From: Xylanibacter ruminicola Ga6B6
GTDB lineage: Bacteria; Bacteroidota; Bacteroidia; Bacteroidales; Bacteroidaceae
Reading direction: 5' to 3'
Assembly (NCBI RefSeq): GCF_000687715.1
Contig: NZ_JHXD01000004.1
Location: forward strand, 1-64,000
Length of the DNA stretch: 64,000 bases
The notes under the pieces are model-generated. The model made no database searches and was not told the DNA's origin. It saw only the letters and a list, made by a program, of their open reading frames with translations. Each line of letters starts with the position of its first letter. The first letter of the stretch is position 1. This document shows, piece by piece, positions 51,075 through 59,249 of this stretch. Made by a program: the position numbers and the translations under genes.

Positions 51075-51787
51075 TTTGCTGATATTTCACGTCGGCTTTC
51101 ACCAGGAAGTTCAACAATGTTCATCATCTCTCGTATGCGGTCGCCTATATCCTGGCCATAACCTATAAGAGTACCACTTTCGTCGCGCCACTTCGACAAC
51201 GAACCAACCCTGAAGTTAGAAGTAAAAAAGGTACGTGCACCCTTATTATAACGTATAGCCATCAGTTCCTTAATAGGGTGGATAGTGTTGCCAAAGGCTT
51301 TCATTTCCATTGGTTCACGCCCAACCTCGTCGATAAATAGCGGTCTACTAGCAAATGGTTCGTACCCCTTTTCTGCAATCATACGACATATATCTGGAGC
51401 AGGAATCATTTCTACAGTGTTCCCCGAGATAAAATGAAGAATCTCACAGAAAGAATGCATGAGAATCGTCTTACCACAACCTACCTTTCCGCCCATATAT
51501 ATACCTTTATTTAGGTCCCACTTACATTTATCGTCCCCTGCAGTATAAAGAAACATCTGATTGATTATCTCCCGGTTGTCATCGTCGACGGTGAATGACC
51601 GAAAGAAGCCACGCTCGGCCATAAAAGCCTCGGCGTTAGCTCTAAGTAACTTCCAGAAACTCTCCTTTGAAAGAACGGAACAATGCCACTTATGCATTTC
51701 CTTAGTGGACTCCTGGTACGCATGTTGTCGCTTCTCGATGGCGTCGTTAACTAACTGATCCATCCTATTCTTACTAATAGTCGCCAT
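51071..51787 (-). CDS. DnaC/IstB-like ATPase, helicase-loader candidate
   Basis: A 238-residue AAA+ protein with Walker A GGKVGCGKT (99-107), Walker B LFIDEVG (150-156) and an arginine-rich region near the end (DIGDRIREMMN). This is the size of DnaC-type loaders. The ATG at 51785-51787 is chosen because it overlaps the upstream stop by 14 bases like other genes in this operon; a longer frame would overlap 98 bases. IstB or MuB-like transposition helpers share the fold, but no transposase gene is present. Confidence 0.75.
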   Translation of the reverse strand: MATISKNRMDQLVNDAIEKRQHAYQESTKEMHKWHCSVLSKESFWKLLRANAEAFMAERGFFRSFTVDDDNREIINQMFLYTAGDDKCKWDLNKGIYMGGKVGCGKTILMHSFCEILHFISGNTVEMIPAPDICRMIAEKGYEPFASRPLFIDEVGREPMEMKAFGNTIHPIKELMAIRYNKGARTFFTSNFRVGSLSKWRDESGTLIGYGQDIGDRIREMMNIVELPGESRREISAK

Positions 51788-52262
51788 CGCCTCTAACTCC
51801 TGTAACTGTTGGGGATTCGTAATTCTTGTTTGTGACCTTGAAGAAACGCGGATAGCCACCGGCCATTGCAAACTGAAGGTACTCGATAGCTACCGACTCC
51901 TTGTCCTCGCTGATGTTCTTCAGATGCGCCAGGGCAGCAAACTCCATGCGGCTCTTCATTCGCTTGTTGTGCTGCTCTATCAGGTAATCTTTCCACATCT
52001 GCCATTCATCCTTGAACTTCTGACTTGTCCAGGGGAGCTTAATATCTATCTGGTCAACACTGAGGCTAGACTGTTGCTCAATCTCGTCGCACAGGGCTTC
52101 AGCCTTTTCTTTCATCTTGTCCCAATGCTGAACGAAACTCTTGTGACGCTTCTCGGCGGAAACAGGGAGGCCACCGTTGATAAACGCATTTAACTCGTCG
52201 TTGGTATCAACGAGCGAGTTCCAGAACTGCGTAACCAGGGACTGTATATTATCGTGTTTCAT
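51774..52262 (-). CDS. early-operon protein of unknown function
   Basis: A 162-residue charged helical protein (WDKMKEKAEALCDEIEQQSS, DEWQMWKDYLIEQHNKRMKSR). It overlaps both neighbours by 14 bases. The position upstream of the loader suggests a DNA-binding or initiator-accessory role, but no domain is recognised. Confidence 0.6.
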   Translation of the reverse strand: MKHDNIQSLVTQFWNSLVDTNDELNAFINGGLPVSAEKRHKSFVQHWDKMKEKAEALCDEIEQQSSLSVDQIDIKLPWTSQKFKDEWQMWKDYLIEQHNKRMKSRMEFAALAHLKNISEDKESVAIEYLQFAMAGGYPRFFKVTNKNYESPTVTGVRGDGDY

Positions 52263-52455
52263 TATTCTTTTTTTTTAGTGATTGGTACTTGTCGAATGGT
52301 TCGACTAGGAAGTTTGACCACGGCTGATGTCGCTTGTATCTGCAACTACGCTTGTGTTTTTCCATCAGCGCAGTGGCCAAAGACTGCGAGCGCGGGGACG
52401 ATATTGCCTCACGCTCGCCAGTAAGAATATTGATGGCTGTTACAACAAACTGCAT
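52249..52455 (-). CDS. small basic early protein
   Basis: A 68-residue protein (INILTGEREAISSPRSQSLATALMEKHKRSCRYKRHQPW) rich in K and R with a possible amphipathic helix. Overlaps its neighbours by 14-16 bases. Function unknown. Confidence 0.55.
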   Translation of the reverse strand: MQFVVTAINILTGEREAISSPRSQSLATALMEKHKRSCRYKRHQPWSNFLVEPFDKYQSLKKKNNETR

Positions 52456-52628
52456 TGTCCGTCGCCAATGATTACAGTTCCAAACTGCATCAGTAAAAGG
52501 AATCTCTGATATTCCTCATCACTTTTGAAAGTCATCTCCTCTTTATGATCTTTGCCAAAGAAAGTAAGGATGATGGATCCACATTCTGTGGTATGTCTGA
52601 TTATCTTTTCTTTATTTCTCTTCCTCAT
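52440..52628 (-). CDS. small early protein, paralogue-like to its neighbour
   Basis: A 62-residue protein. Its core (GSIILTFFGKDHKEEMTFKSDEEYQRFLLLMQ) parallels the core of the next gene upstream (GIITLTFNDGQVDSQIRFVDESVFLGFVF), so the two may be diverged duplicates of one small domain. Overlaps on both sides. Confidence 0.55.
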   Translation of the reverse strand: MRKRNKEKIIRHTTECGSIILTFFGKDHKEEMTFKSDEEYQRFLLLMQFGTVIIGDGQCSLL

Positions 52629-52851
52629 ATTCTTGAAATTTAATTGTTCCCGCTGCGGTATTTGATTCTACAGGTATCATACATCCTATTGAATCTGCTC
52701 CTGAAGATACCAGGCACCGCAGTGCGAATACAAACCCTAGAAAAACACTTTCGTCGACAAACCTTATTTGTGAATCGACTTGCCCGTCATTGAACGTCAG
52801 GGTGATTATACCCCTATCGCTCGACTCTTTTCTTAATACTGGCTTATACAT
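52612..52851 (-). CDS. small early protein, paralogue-like to its neighbour
   Basis: A 79-residue protein with the GIITLTFNDG core noted for the downstream gene, then an acidic end (KFQEYEEEK). Overlaps neighbours by 8 and 17 bases. Function unknown. Confidence 0.55.
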   Translation of the reverse strand: MYKPVLRKESSDRGIITLTFNDGQVDSQIRFVDESVFLGFVFALRCLVSSGADSIGCMIPVESNTAAGTIKFQEYEEEK

Positions 52852-53041
52852 CGTCTGTAAAATCTGTATTAATTATCATTTCTTTGAATCTTGGAAAGCA
52901 GGTCAGAAAATATTCAGCTGCAATTATAACAGAACCTTCGACCTTACCACTATTCTTCGAAACTTCCTTCTTATACTCTATCTCATTCCATGTCTCTCTT
53001 ACTCTGAGACCTTCATTAGTGTTTTGAATTCTAATCTTCAT
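52844..53041 (-). CDS. small early protein
   Basis: A 65-residue protein (RVRETWNEIEYKKEVSKNSGKVEGSVIIAAEYFLTCFPRFKEM) with a central hydrophobic helix. It follows a 154-base untranslated region with strong hairpins. Function unknown. Confidence 0.5.
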   Translation of the reverse strand: MKIRIQNTNEGLRVRETWNEIEYKKEVSKNSGKVEGSVIIAAEYFLTCFPRFKEMIINTDFTDDV

Positions 53042-53111
53042 TACCTTATTATTATTGATTTACTTGCAAAATTTGCTCTAATGCTGCATCGCAATATTAT
53101 ACTGACAACTC

Positions 53112-53176
53112 GGGCAATTTTCTATTTATTAAGAAAATTGCCCTCCGTCGCTATCTTCCCAGAGAACTCTGGAGGG
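53112..53176. other. two strong hairpins in the early-operon leader
   Basis: A perfect 12-bp stem GGGCAATTTTCT / AGAAAATTGCCC (53112-53143) is followed by CCCTCC/GGAGGG (53141-53146 with 53171-53176) enclosing CCAGAG/CTCTGG. The two outer stems share CCC at 53141-53143 and so compete. No U-tract follows the first hairpin. Possible attenuator, RNA processing site or protein-binding site. Confidence 0.55.
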
Positions 53177-53195
53177 ACTTATTATCCAGTTCATC

Positions 53196-53384
53196 TTAAA
53201 TCTGTCTTATATGACCAATTAATTCACTTTCAAAGAAGTAGACTTTTCTTCCAAGTTTGTGAAATGGGGCCATTCCTCTCTTGGCTCTTTTATACATGGC
53301 GTCGCCAGTGATGCCAAACAAAGCTCCAGCTTCGCCGGCATTTAGAGCTTTTTCCTTTGAATCAATATCCGAAACTTGAATCAT
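53196..53384 (-). CDS. small helix-turn-helix protein, excisionase/AlpA-like
   Basis: A 62-residue protein with a MerR/excisionase-type winged helix: EAGALFGITGDAMYKRAKRG followed by FHKLGRKVYFFESEL, the usual hairpin that inserts into DNA. In phages this fold serves as excisionase or early regulator. There is no partner integrase in the window, so a regulatory or initiator role is equally likely. Confidence 0.65.
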   Translation of the reverse strand: MIQVSDIDSKEKALNAGEAGALFGITGDAMYKRAKRGMAPFHKLGRKVYFFESELIGHIRQI

Positions 53385-53670
53385 AACCTTCTTTTTCTAG
53401 CTTTTTACGCCAATGATTACTAAAATTACAGTCGACCAATTCTTTCTGCCTTTCTTCCAGTGTTACACCCACAAGAGTGACACAGGAAACTTCAGGATAA
53501 TACTTAGCATGAATAAATACACCTTTATCCTTTGCCAGTGTCTTGTTGAAGTCCGCCAATTGAACAGAAATTGACTTAAAACATAAGCTATTCTTAAACT
53601 GGCCCCCAGATACATCACCTGGTTTGATTGATCTGAACCACTTCGCCCTGTTCCTTACTCTCTTAAACAT
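53362..53670 (-). CDS. first early-operon protein, unknown function
   Basis: A 102-residue basic protein starting MFKRVRNRAKWFRS; an ATG eight codons upstream is possible. Core: KNSLCFKSISVQLADFNKTLAKDKGVFIHAKYYPEVSCVTL. It overlaps the helix-turn-helix gene by 23 bases. The minus-strand element TACATTTG at 53829-53836 is the likely promoter of the operon. Confidence 0.5.
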   Translation of the reverse strand: MFKRVRNRAKWFRSIKPGDVSGGQFKNSLCFKSISVQLADFNKTLAKDKGVFIHAKYYPEVSCVTLVGVTLEERQKELVDCNFSNHWRKKLEKEGYDSSFGY

Positions 53671-53773
53671 ACCTATTATAATTAGAGGGTTCAACCTGGC
53701 TAGATTTCTTTTTTAGAGAGCACATTGGCATCTCTGATTGTTGATTTCGTTTTTTCATTTTCATTTTTAATTC

Positions 53774-54097
53774 GTTAGTTAATTATACATTTAGGTGAGT
53801 AACTTTTTAGGTTATCTTTAACCCGCTGCAAATGTATCTAAAAAACTTTCCACGAAATGAACACTTTGAAAAAAAGAATACTCTGCTACTAAGTTATTAA
53901 CTCAATCCACTAAGAAAATAAACACAATTATACAAAAATTAACTGCGAAAATGCATTAACTAACTTTGATTAGTGGCAAATCGTGAGGATAAGGTTAAAA
54001 GTTAGTAGCAACAAGAAGAAAAAGGGTTCATTCCTTGGTAGTAACAAAAATATTGTGTATATTTGCAGTGTCCTAAACAACTAACTAAGTTAGTTAG
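53774..54097. repeat. operator-like GTTAGTTAA / TTAACTAAC repeats in the early control region
   Basis: GTTAGTTAA at 53774-53782, its inverse TTAACTAAC at 53956-53964 and an almost perfect palindrome CTAACTAA-G-TTAGTTAG at 54081-54097. The last overlaps the predicted start of the 54 kb RNA; the first lies downstream of the early promoter. The stretch 53695-54034 has no gene. Confidence 0.6.
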
Positions 54098-54270
54098 TAG
54101 GAAAGGAGCAAAGAGATGCCCCCTGAGAATTGATATGCTGGAGTGAAGATCGCTTTTGCTACCGCTGTCCACTGGGTAGCAAAAAGGCTTGTAAATAGTT
54201 GATTATCAAGGTAGGTTCTAGTCCCAACCGAATCACAACAAAAAAGGTTAGCGAATTGCTAACCTTTTTG
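54035..54270 (+). ncRNA. candidate 200-nt RNA at the right edge of the phage-type region
   Basis: Promoter TTG (54035-54037), 20-bp spacer, TATATTTG (54058-54065); predicted start near 54071. Structure: the palindrome at 54081-54097, a perfect 10-bp stem TTTTGCTACC/GGTAGCAAAA (54154-54163 with 54175-54184) and a terminator GGTTAGC/GCTAACC (54246-54264) with long A and T flanks that also serves the thioesterase gene from the other side. No ORF of note. A GGTTCTAGTCC segment near 54212 recalls a tRNA T-arm, but no cloverleaf can be built. Confidence 0.55.
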
Positions 54271-54274
54271 TTTT

Positions 54275-55015
54275 TTACTTGAATATCACTTTACTTCGGC
54301 AACATTCGGTATCGCCATCCTTGCAGATGCGGATGCAATATTCGTTCTCGCCTGTCTGCATGCGGTAGAACGAGAGTGTGTCGCCCTGATGGGCCTCGGC
54401 CACGTAAGCTATTTCGAAACGTTTAATCTGATGCTCGCGATACCAATCCAAATCCCACAAGTCGAGCACATGTTCGATGTACTTAACCGAGTTGATATGA
54501 CCATTGATATCTACATCGTTATATTTGGTTTCTACTGTACCAACCAACTGGGCGCTATCGTCCATTTTTACACGTCCGCCTTTATCAATGGGACATTCCT
54601 TGTCGGCAACAATCCAGTTATTGATGGCACCATTATCAATTGCGAAGATATCGGTTGGCTGACGTGTTTCGGTGTCAATCATGGCCCAGATACTACGTCC
54701 GTAGCCATACACCTTACCATCCTCGCCTACTACACGGAAATTACGACTGGTAAAGAAGCGCATCGCGCTCTCAACCCATGTCTCTACATTAAACTTCGTG
54801 TACATCTGTGGCATCTCGTCCATCTCGATGGCCAGTCGTGAGAGTACCCACGAACGCTTGATGGTCATGAGATATTTCATGCCAAAACCACGTGCCGACG
54901 AGTGATAATCGGCTGCATTCAGCATGTGGTTGCCTATATGGCCCATAAACAATCGCTGCGAAAAGTCGCAGTGAAAGGGCTCTGCTAAAAAATCATATTT
55001 TCCTACTTTATCCAT
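54275..55015 (-). CDS. acyl-ACP thioesterase (FatA/FatB-like)
   Basis: A 246-residue double-hotdog thioesterase: HIGNHMLNAADYHSSARGFG in the first half, and the DVDINGHINSVKYIEHVLD segment of the second with the N and H that form the active site. It releases fatty acids from acyl carrier protein. It overlaps ilvN by eight bases and is the last gene of the ilv operon, an arrangement I know from Bacteroides and Prevotella. Confidence 0.88.
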   Translation of the reverse strand: MDKVGKYDFLAEPFHCDFSQRLFMGHIGNHMLNAADYHSSARGFGMKYLMTIKRSWVLSRLAIEMDEMPQMYTKFNVETWVESAMRFFTSRNFRVVGEDGKVYGYGRSIWAMIDTETRQPTDIFAIDNGAINNWIVADKECPIDKGGRVKMDDSAQLVGTVETKYNDVDINGHINSVKYIEHVLDLWDLDWYREHQIKRFEIAYVAEAHQGDTLSFYRMQTGENEYCIRICKDGDTECCRSKVIFK

Positions 55016-55559
55016 TCTCCTGTCTCGACTCTAAGAATTCACTAACCTGCTCCTGCATACCACGGGTTACGGCAATACGTCCGCTGCGGGTGTACTGCAG
55101 CACGCAACCAAACGTGTCGAGGGCGCGGAACAACGAAATAATATCCTCGGTTACACCATGCATCTGTACAATGGTATAGGTGGGATTCACCTCGATCATG
55201 CTGGCCTGGAACCTGCGGATAGTACGCGATATCTCAGGATTCTCGAGCACCATCGGGGTTGACAGCTTGTAAAGACCCGACTCACGGATAAACAGCTGTT
55301 CGTCGGTAAAGAAGTTGGCCTTTACTACATCTATCTTCTTCTCAATCTGACGGGTAATCTTTACTATCTGATCTTCGTCGCTCCAAGCAGTGATGGTGTA
55401 CTTATGTACGCCAGGAATACTTGATGCCGATACATTCAAGCTCTCGATATTTACCTGACGACGGGTGAACACAGCTGTAATCTGATTCAGGATACCGGCT
55501 ACGTTCTCCGAGTAAACCAGCAGTGTATATAATTTCTTCCTATTTTCCATAATTATCAA
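55008..55559 (-). CDS. ilvN: acetolactate synthase small (regulatory) subunit
   Basis: A 183-residue protein with an N-terminal ACT domain (LLVYSENVAGILNQITAVFTRR, NIESLNVS) that binds valine for feedback control, and the C-terminal regulatory domain (GRIAVTRGMQEQVSEF). Partner of the large subunit encoded just upstream. Confidence 0.92.
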   Translation of the reverse strand: MIIMENRKKLYTLLVYSENVAGILNQITAVFTRRQVNIESLNVSASSIPGVHKYTITAWSDEDQIVKITRQIEKKIDVVKANFFTDEQLFIRESGLYKLSTPMVLENPEISRTIRRFQASMIEVNPTYTIVQMHGVTEDIISLFRALDTFGCVLQYTRSGRIAVTRGMQEQVSEFLESRQENG

Positions 55560-55584
55560 TTTTCAATTGTCAATTATCAATTGA

Positions 55585-57291
55585 TCACACCTCAAGCTGC
55601 ATTTTGTCAACGTCCATACCTGGAGGTGTCATTGGCAGAACATTATCTTCCTCCATAATGGCGCACTCCAACAGGAATGGTCCATCGGTAGTAAGCATCT
55701 TCTTTACAAGTCCAGGCAGATCCTTACGGTCAATTACAGCCGCATAGTTAATACCATAACCTTTGGCAATGAGCTCGTAGTTCGGGTTCATCATCTTGGT
55801 GAATGATTTACGGCGCATCCAGAACATGTCCTGCCACTGGCGTACGTTACCCAGGTAGTGATTGTTCATGACAATCATCTTTACAGGCTTCTGCTGTTCC
55901 ATGATGGTACCCAGTTCCTGAATGTTCATCTGGAATCCTCCATCGCCCATAAAGCAGCATACTGTACGATTAGAATCAGCAAAGGTTGCGCCGATGGCTG
56001 CAGGCAGACCGTAACCCATGGTTCCCAAGCCACCGCTGGTACACAAACTTCGCTTGTGATGATACTTAAAGTAACGTGTTGCAAACAACTGGTTCTGACC
56101 AACATCTGTAACCAGAACGGTGTCGTCTGGCGACATCTCGGCTACAACATTTACAACCTCACCCATCTTCAGCGGACCTTCGGTAGGATGGATGGCGGGC
56201 TCAATCACTTTTTCGCGCTCCATCGCATCCAACTCCTTAAATGAGTCGCGCCACTTCTGATGGTTGTTGGCTTCAAGCAGTGCTGTGATGGCAGGTAGCG
56301 ATTCTTTACAATCGGCTACAACTGCAACGTCGGTCTTTACGTTCTTATCTATCTCGCTGCGGTCGATATCCAAATGGATAATCTTAGCCTGTTTGGCGTA
56401 AGTTTTCAGATTACCAGTTACGCGATCGCTGAAGCGCATGCCGATAGCAATCAGCACATCGCACTCCTGCTCCTTCAAGTTCACGGCATAGTTACCATGC
56501 ATACCCAACATACCCACATTGAGTGGATGATTTGAAGGGAGTGCCGAAAGTCCTAACATGGTTCGACCGGCAGGGATATCTGCCTTTTCGAGGAATGCCT
56601 GCAACTCTTTCTGAGCATTACCCAGCTCTACGCCCTGACCAACCAAAGCCAAAGGCTTCTTGGCATTATTAATCAGTTCGGCAGCTTTACGTACTGCCTC
56701 GTTATCCAACTTTGGATAAGGCACATACGAACGGATAAAGTCGCATTTCATAGGCTCCCAGTCGATTTCCTCTACCTGTGCGTTCTTGGTAAAATCAAGC
56801 ACCACAGGACCTGGACGACCTGTACGGGCAATATAGAATGCACGACTTACAGCCCAAGCCACATCTTCGGCATGACGAATCTGGTAGCTCCACTTAGAGA
56901 TAGGCTGCGATACGCCAACCAAGTCAACCTCCTGGAAGAAGTCGGTACCCAAAGCGCCTGTTGGCACCTGTCCGGCAATCACCACAATAGGCGTCGAATC
57001 CATCATGGCATCAGCAATACCTGTTAACGTATTGGTTACGCCAGGACCGCTGGTTACCAAAACTACGCCTACCTCGCCACTAACGCGGGCATAGCCCTCT
57101 GCGGCATGGGTTGCACCTTGTTCGTGGCGCACCAATATATGGTCGAAATATTTCTTTTCGCCTCGTGTATAATCAAAGAGCGCATCGTAGGTGGGCATGA
57201 TCGAACCGCCGGGATAACCAAAAATGGTTTTTACACCCTCGGCCTTCAACGCCCTCATCAGCGCCTTTGCACCTGTTATTCTATCTTTCAT
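55585..57291 (-). CDS. ilvB: acetolactate synthase large (catalytic) subunit
   Basis: A 568-residue ThDP-dependent enzyme: RHEQGATHAAEGYAR with the catalytic glutamate, a central domain, and GDGGFQMNIQELGTIMEQ...NN as the ThDP/Mg motif. It makes acetolactate or acetohydroxybutyrate, the first step of branched-chain amino acid synthesis. Second gene of the ilv operon. Confidence 0.96.
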   Translation of the reverse strand: MKDRITGAKALMRALKAEGVKTIFGYPGGSIMPTYDALFDYTRGEKKYFDHILVRHEQGATHAAEGYARVSGEVGVVLVTSGPGVTNTLTGIADAMMDSTPIVVIAGQVPTGALGTDFFQEVDLVGVSQPISKWSYQIRHAEDVAWAVSRAFYIARTGRPGPVVLDFTKNAQVEEIDWEPMKCDFIRSYVPYPKLDNEAVRKAAELINNAKKPLALVGQGVELGNAQKELQAFLEKADIPAGRTMLGLSALPSNHPLNVGMLGMHGNYAVNLKEQECDVLIAIGMRFSDRVTGNLKTYAKQAKIIHLDIDRSEIDKNVKTDVAVVADCKESLPAITALLEANNHQKWRDSFKELDAMEREKVIEPAIHPTEGPLKMGEVVNVVAEMSPDDTVLVTDVGQNQLFATRYFKYHHKRSLCTSGGLGTMGYGLPAAIGATFADSNRTVCCFMGDGGFQMNIQELGTIMEQQKPVKMIVMNNHYLGNVRQWQDMFWMRRKSFTKMMNPNYELIAKGYGINYAAVIDRKDLPGLVKKMLTTDGPFLLECAIMEEDNVLPMTPPGMDVDKMQLEV

Positions 57292-57319
57292 AATTCATTG
57301 AACATTGATCATTGACCAT

Positions 57320-59122
57320 TTAGTCGATTATTCTCACACCGCCTTTATCGGCACTCGATACGCTCTGGGCGTAAGCACGCAATGCCTTGCTAACCACACG
57401 GTTTCGCTTCAGAGGTTGCTGTGGGCGTGCTGCCAGTTCGTCGTCGCTCAGTTTAACGCTGATAGAACGGCTGGGGATATCAATCACGATGATATCGCCA
57501 TCCTTTACCTTGCCGATGTTACCACCATTGGCAGCCTCGGGCGAGATATGACCGATACTCAAGCCAGATGTACCACCCGAGAAACGTCCGTCGGTAATCA
57601 GCGCACACTCCTTACCAAGGTGCATACTCTTAATATAGCTGGTAGGATACAGCATCTCCTGCATTCCTGGACCACCCTTTGGACCTTCGTGGGTAATTAC
57701 CACGCAGTCGCCACTCTTTACCTTACCACCCAGAATGCCCTCGCAAGCATCTTCCTGTGAGTCGAATACCACAGCTGGACCCTCGAAGTGCCACAGACTT
57801 TCATCAACACCAGCGGTCTTTACCACGCAACCGTCCTGTGCAATATTACCAAACAGCACAGCCAGTCCGCCATCCTTGGTGTAAGCATGGGCTAAGTCGC
57901 GAATACAACCGTTTTCGCGGTCGGTATCAAGTGTGCCCCACTCTTCGCTCTGCGATCCCATCTTGGTTGAGAAACGATTGCCAGGAGCCGTCTGATAAAT
58001 GCGATTAGCTTCAGCATCTATAGCACCATCCACGATACTATATTTCTGCATGGCCTCGTTGAGTGTCATGCCGTCAACACGTGGTGCGCTGCCATCAATC
58101 AGACCACCCTTATTCAGTTCGTTCAGAATTCCAAGAATACCACCAGCGCGACCGCACTCCTGTACAGAGTACTTCTGGGTGTTAGGAGCCAGTTTGCACA
58201 AGCAAGGCACCTTGCGGCTCAGAGCGTCGATATCCTTCATCGTAAAGTCGGCACCAGCCTCCTGAGCTACAGCCAGCAAGTGCAGCACCGTATTGGTACT
58301 ACCACCCATAGCGATATCCAATGCCATCGCATTCATAAAGGCTTTGCGGGTAGCAATGTTACGTGGCAATACGCTCTCGTCACCATCCTCGTAGTAGGCA
58401 AAAGCATTCTTTACCACCTGACGGGCAGCGGCCTTGAACAGTTCGATACGATTAGTGTGAGTTGCCAAGATAGTTCCGTTGCCAGGCAGCGACAGACCGA
58501 TGGCCTCAGTGAGTGAGTTCATCGAATTGGCTGTAAACATACCCGAGCAGCTACCACAACCAGGACAAGCACACTGTTCTATCTCCTTAATTTCGTCGTC
58601 GGTCACACTAGGATCGGCACCTTTAATCATAGCGGTAATCAGGTCGGCATTCTCTCCGCGCCACTTACCAGCCTCCATCGGGCCGCCACTACAAAACACC
58701 GTAGGAATATTCAGTCGCATCGAAGCCATCAGCATACCTGGTGTTACCTTATCACAGTTTGATATGCAAATCATGGCATCGGCCTTATGGGCGTTAACCA
58801 TATATTCTACGCTGTCGGCAATAATATCACGACTGGGCAGTGAGTACAACATACCATCATGACCCATTGCAATACCATCATCGATGGCTATCGTATTGAA
58901 TTCGGCAGCATAGCAGCCCATCTTTTCGATTTCCTCGCGCACAACCTGACCAATCTCGTGAAGATGTGTATGACCAGGCACAAACTGGGTAAACGAGTTC
59001 ACGATGGCAATAATGGGTTTGCTAAACTGCTCGTGTTTCATACCCGTGGCCACCCACAAAGCGCGGGCTCCAGCCATTCTACGTCCCTCTGTGCAGACTG
59101 CGCTGCGTAACTGGTGTTTCAT
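57320..59122 (-). CDS. ilvD: dihydroxy-acid dehydratase
   Basis: A 600-residue IlvD/Edd family enzyme. Iron-sulfur cysteines are visible in [11 protein letters not shown] and [17 protein letters not shown]; the C-terminal domain has [22 protein letters not shown]. It dehydrates dihydroxy acids to 2-keto acids in valine and isoleucine synthesis. First gene of the operon. Confidence 0.96.
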   Translation of the reverse strand: MKHQLRSAVCTEGRRMAGARALWVATGMKHEQFSKPIIAIVNSFTQFVPGHTHLHEIGQVVREEIEKMGCYAAEFNTIAIDDGIAMGHDGMLYSLPSRDIIADSVEYMVNAHKADAMICISNCDKVTPGMLMASMRLNIPTVFCSGGPMEAGKWRGENADLITAMIKGADPSVTDDEIKEIEQCACPGCGSCSGMFTANSMNSLTEAIGLSLPGNGTILATHTNRIELFKAAARQVVKNAFAYYEDGDESVLPRNIATRKAFMNAMALDIAMGGSTNTVLHLLAVAQEAGADFTMKDIDALSRKVPCLCKLAPNTQKYSVQECGRAGGILGILNELNKGGLIDGSAPRVDGMTLNEAMQKYSIVDGAIDAEANRIYQTAPGNRFSTKMGSQSEEWGTLDTDRENGCIRDLAHAYTKDGGLAVLFGNIAQDGCVVKTAGVDESLWHFEGPAVVFDSQEDACEGILGGKVKSGDCVVITHEGPKGGPGMQEMLYPTSYIKSMHLGKECALITDGRFSGGTSGLSIGHISPEAANGGNIGKVKDGDIIVIDIPSRSISVKLSDDELAARPQQPLKRNRVVSKALRAYAQSVSSADKGGVRIID

Positions 59123-59157
59123 ATACCTATTTACTTTTAAAATCCGAAATTTAGCCG

Positions 59158-59188
59158 CAAAAATACAAATAAACTATCAAATAGCCAA
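59158..59188 (-). promoter_or_regulatory. ilv operon promoter
   Basis: Minus strand TTG (59186-59188), 20-bp spacer, TATTTTTG (59158-59165), 35 bases before the ilvD ATG. No leader peptide or attenuator hairpin is apparent. Confidence 0.7.
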
Positions 59189-59249
59189 CTATTTCAGAAA
59201 ATTATTAGTAAATTTGCAGCAAAAAAATGATTACTAATAACAAATTGTT

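Noticed and set aside
51071..51787. MuB or IstB transposition ATPase
   Set aside because: No DDE transposase or transposon ends accompany it; the coupled VapE gene and origin-like repeats favour replication.
531..54056. Direct repeat ACAAAAA(A)TATTG at 532-543 and 54042-54055 as attachment sites
   Set aside because: Only about 12 AT-rich bases with a length difference; expected by chance in this DNA, and one copy is inside a terminator stem.
54200..54240. A tRNA gene or tRNA-derived attachment site suggested by GGTTCTAGTCC
   Set aside because: The T-arm stem has two mismatches and no acceptor partner or anticodon arm can be placed.
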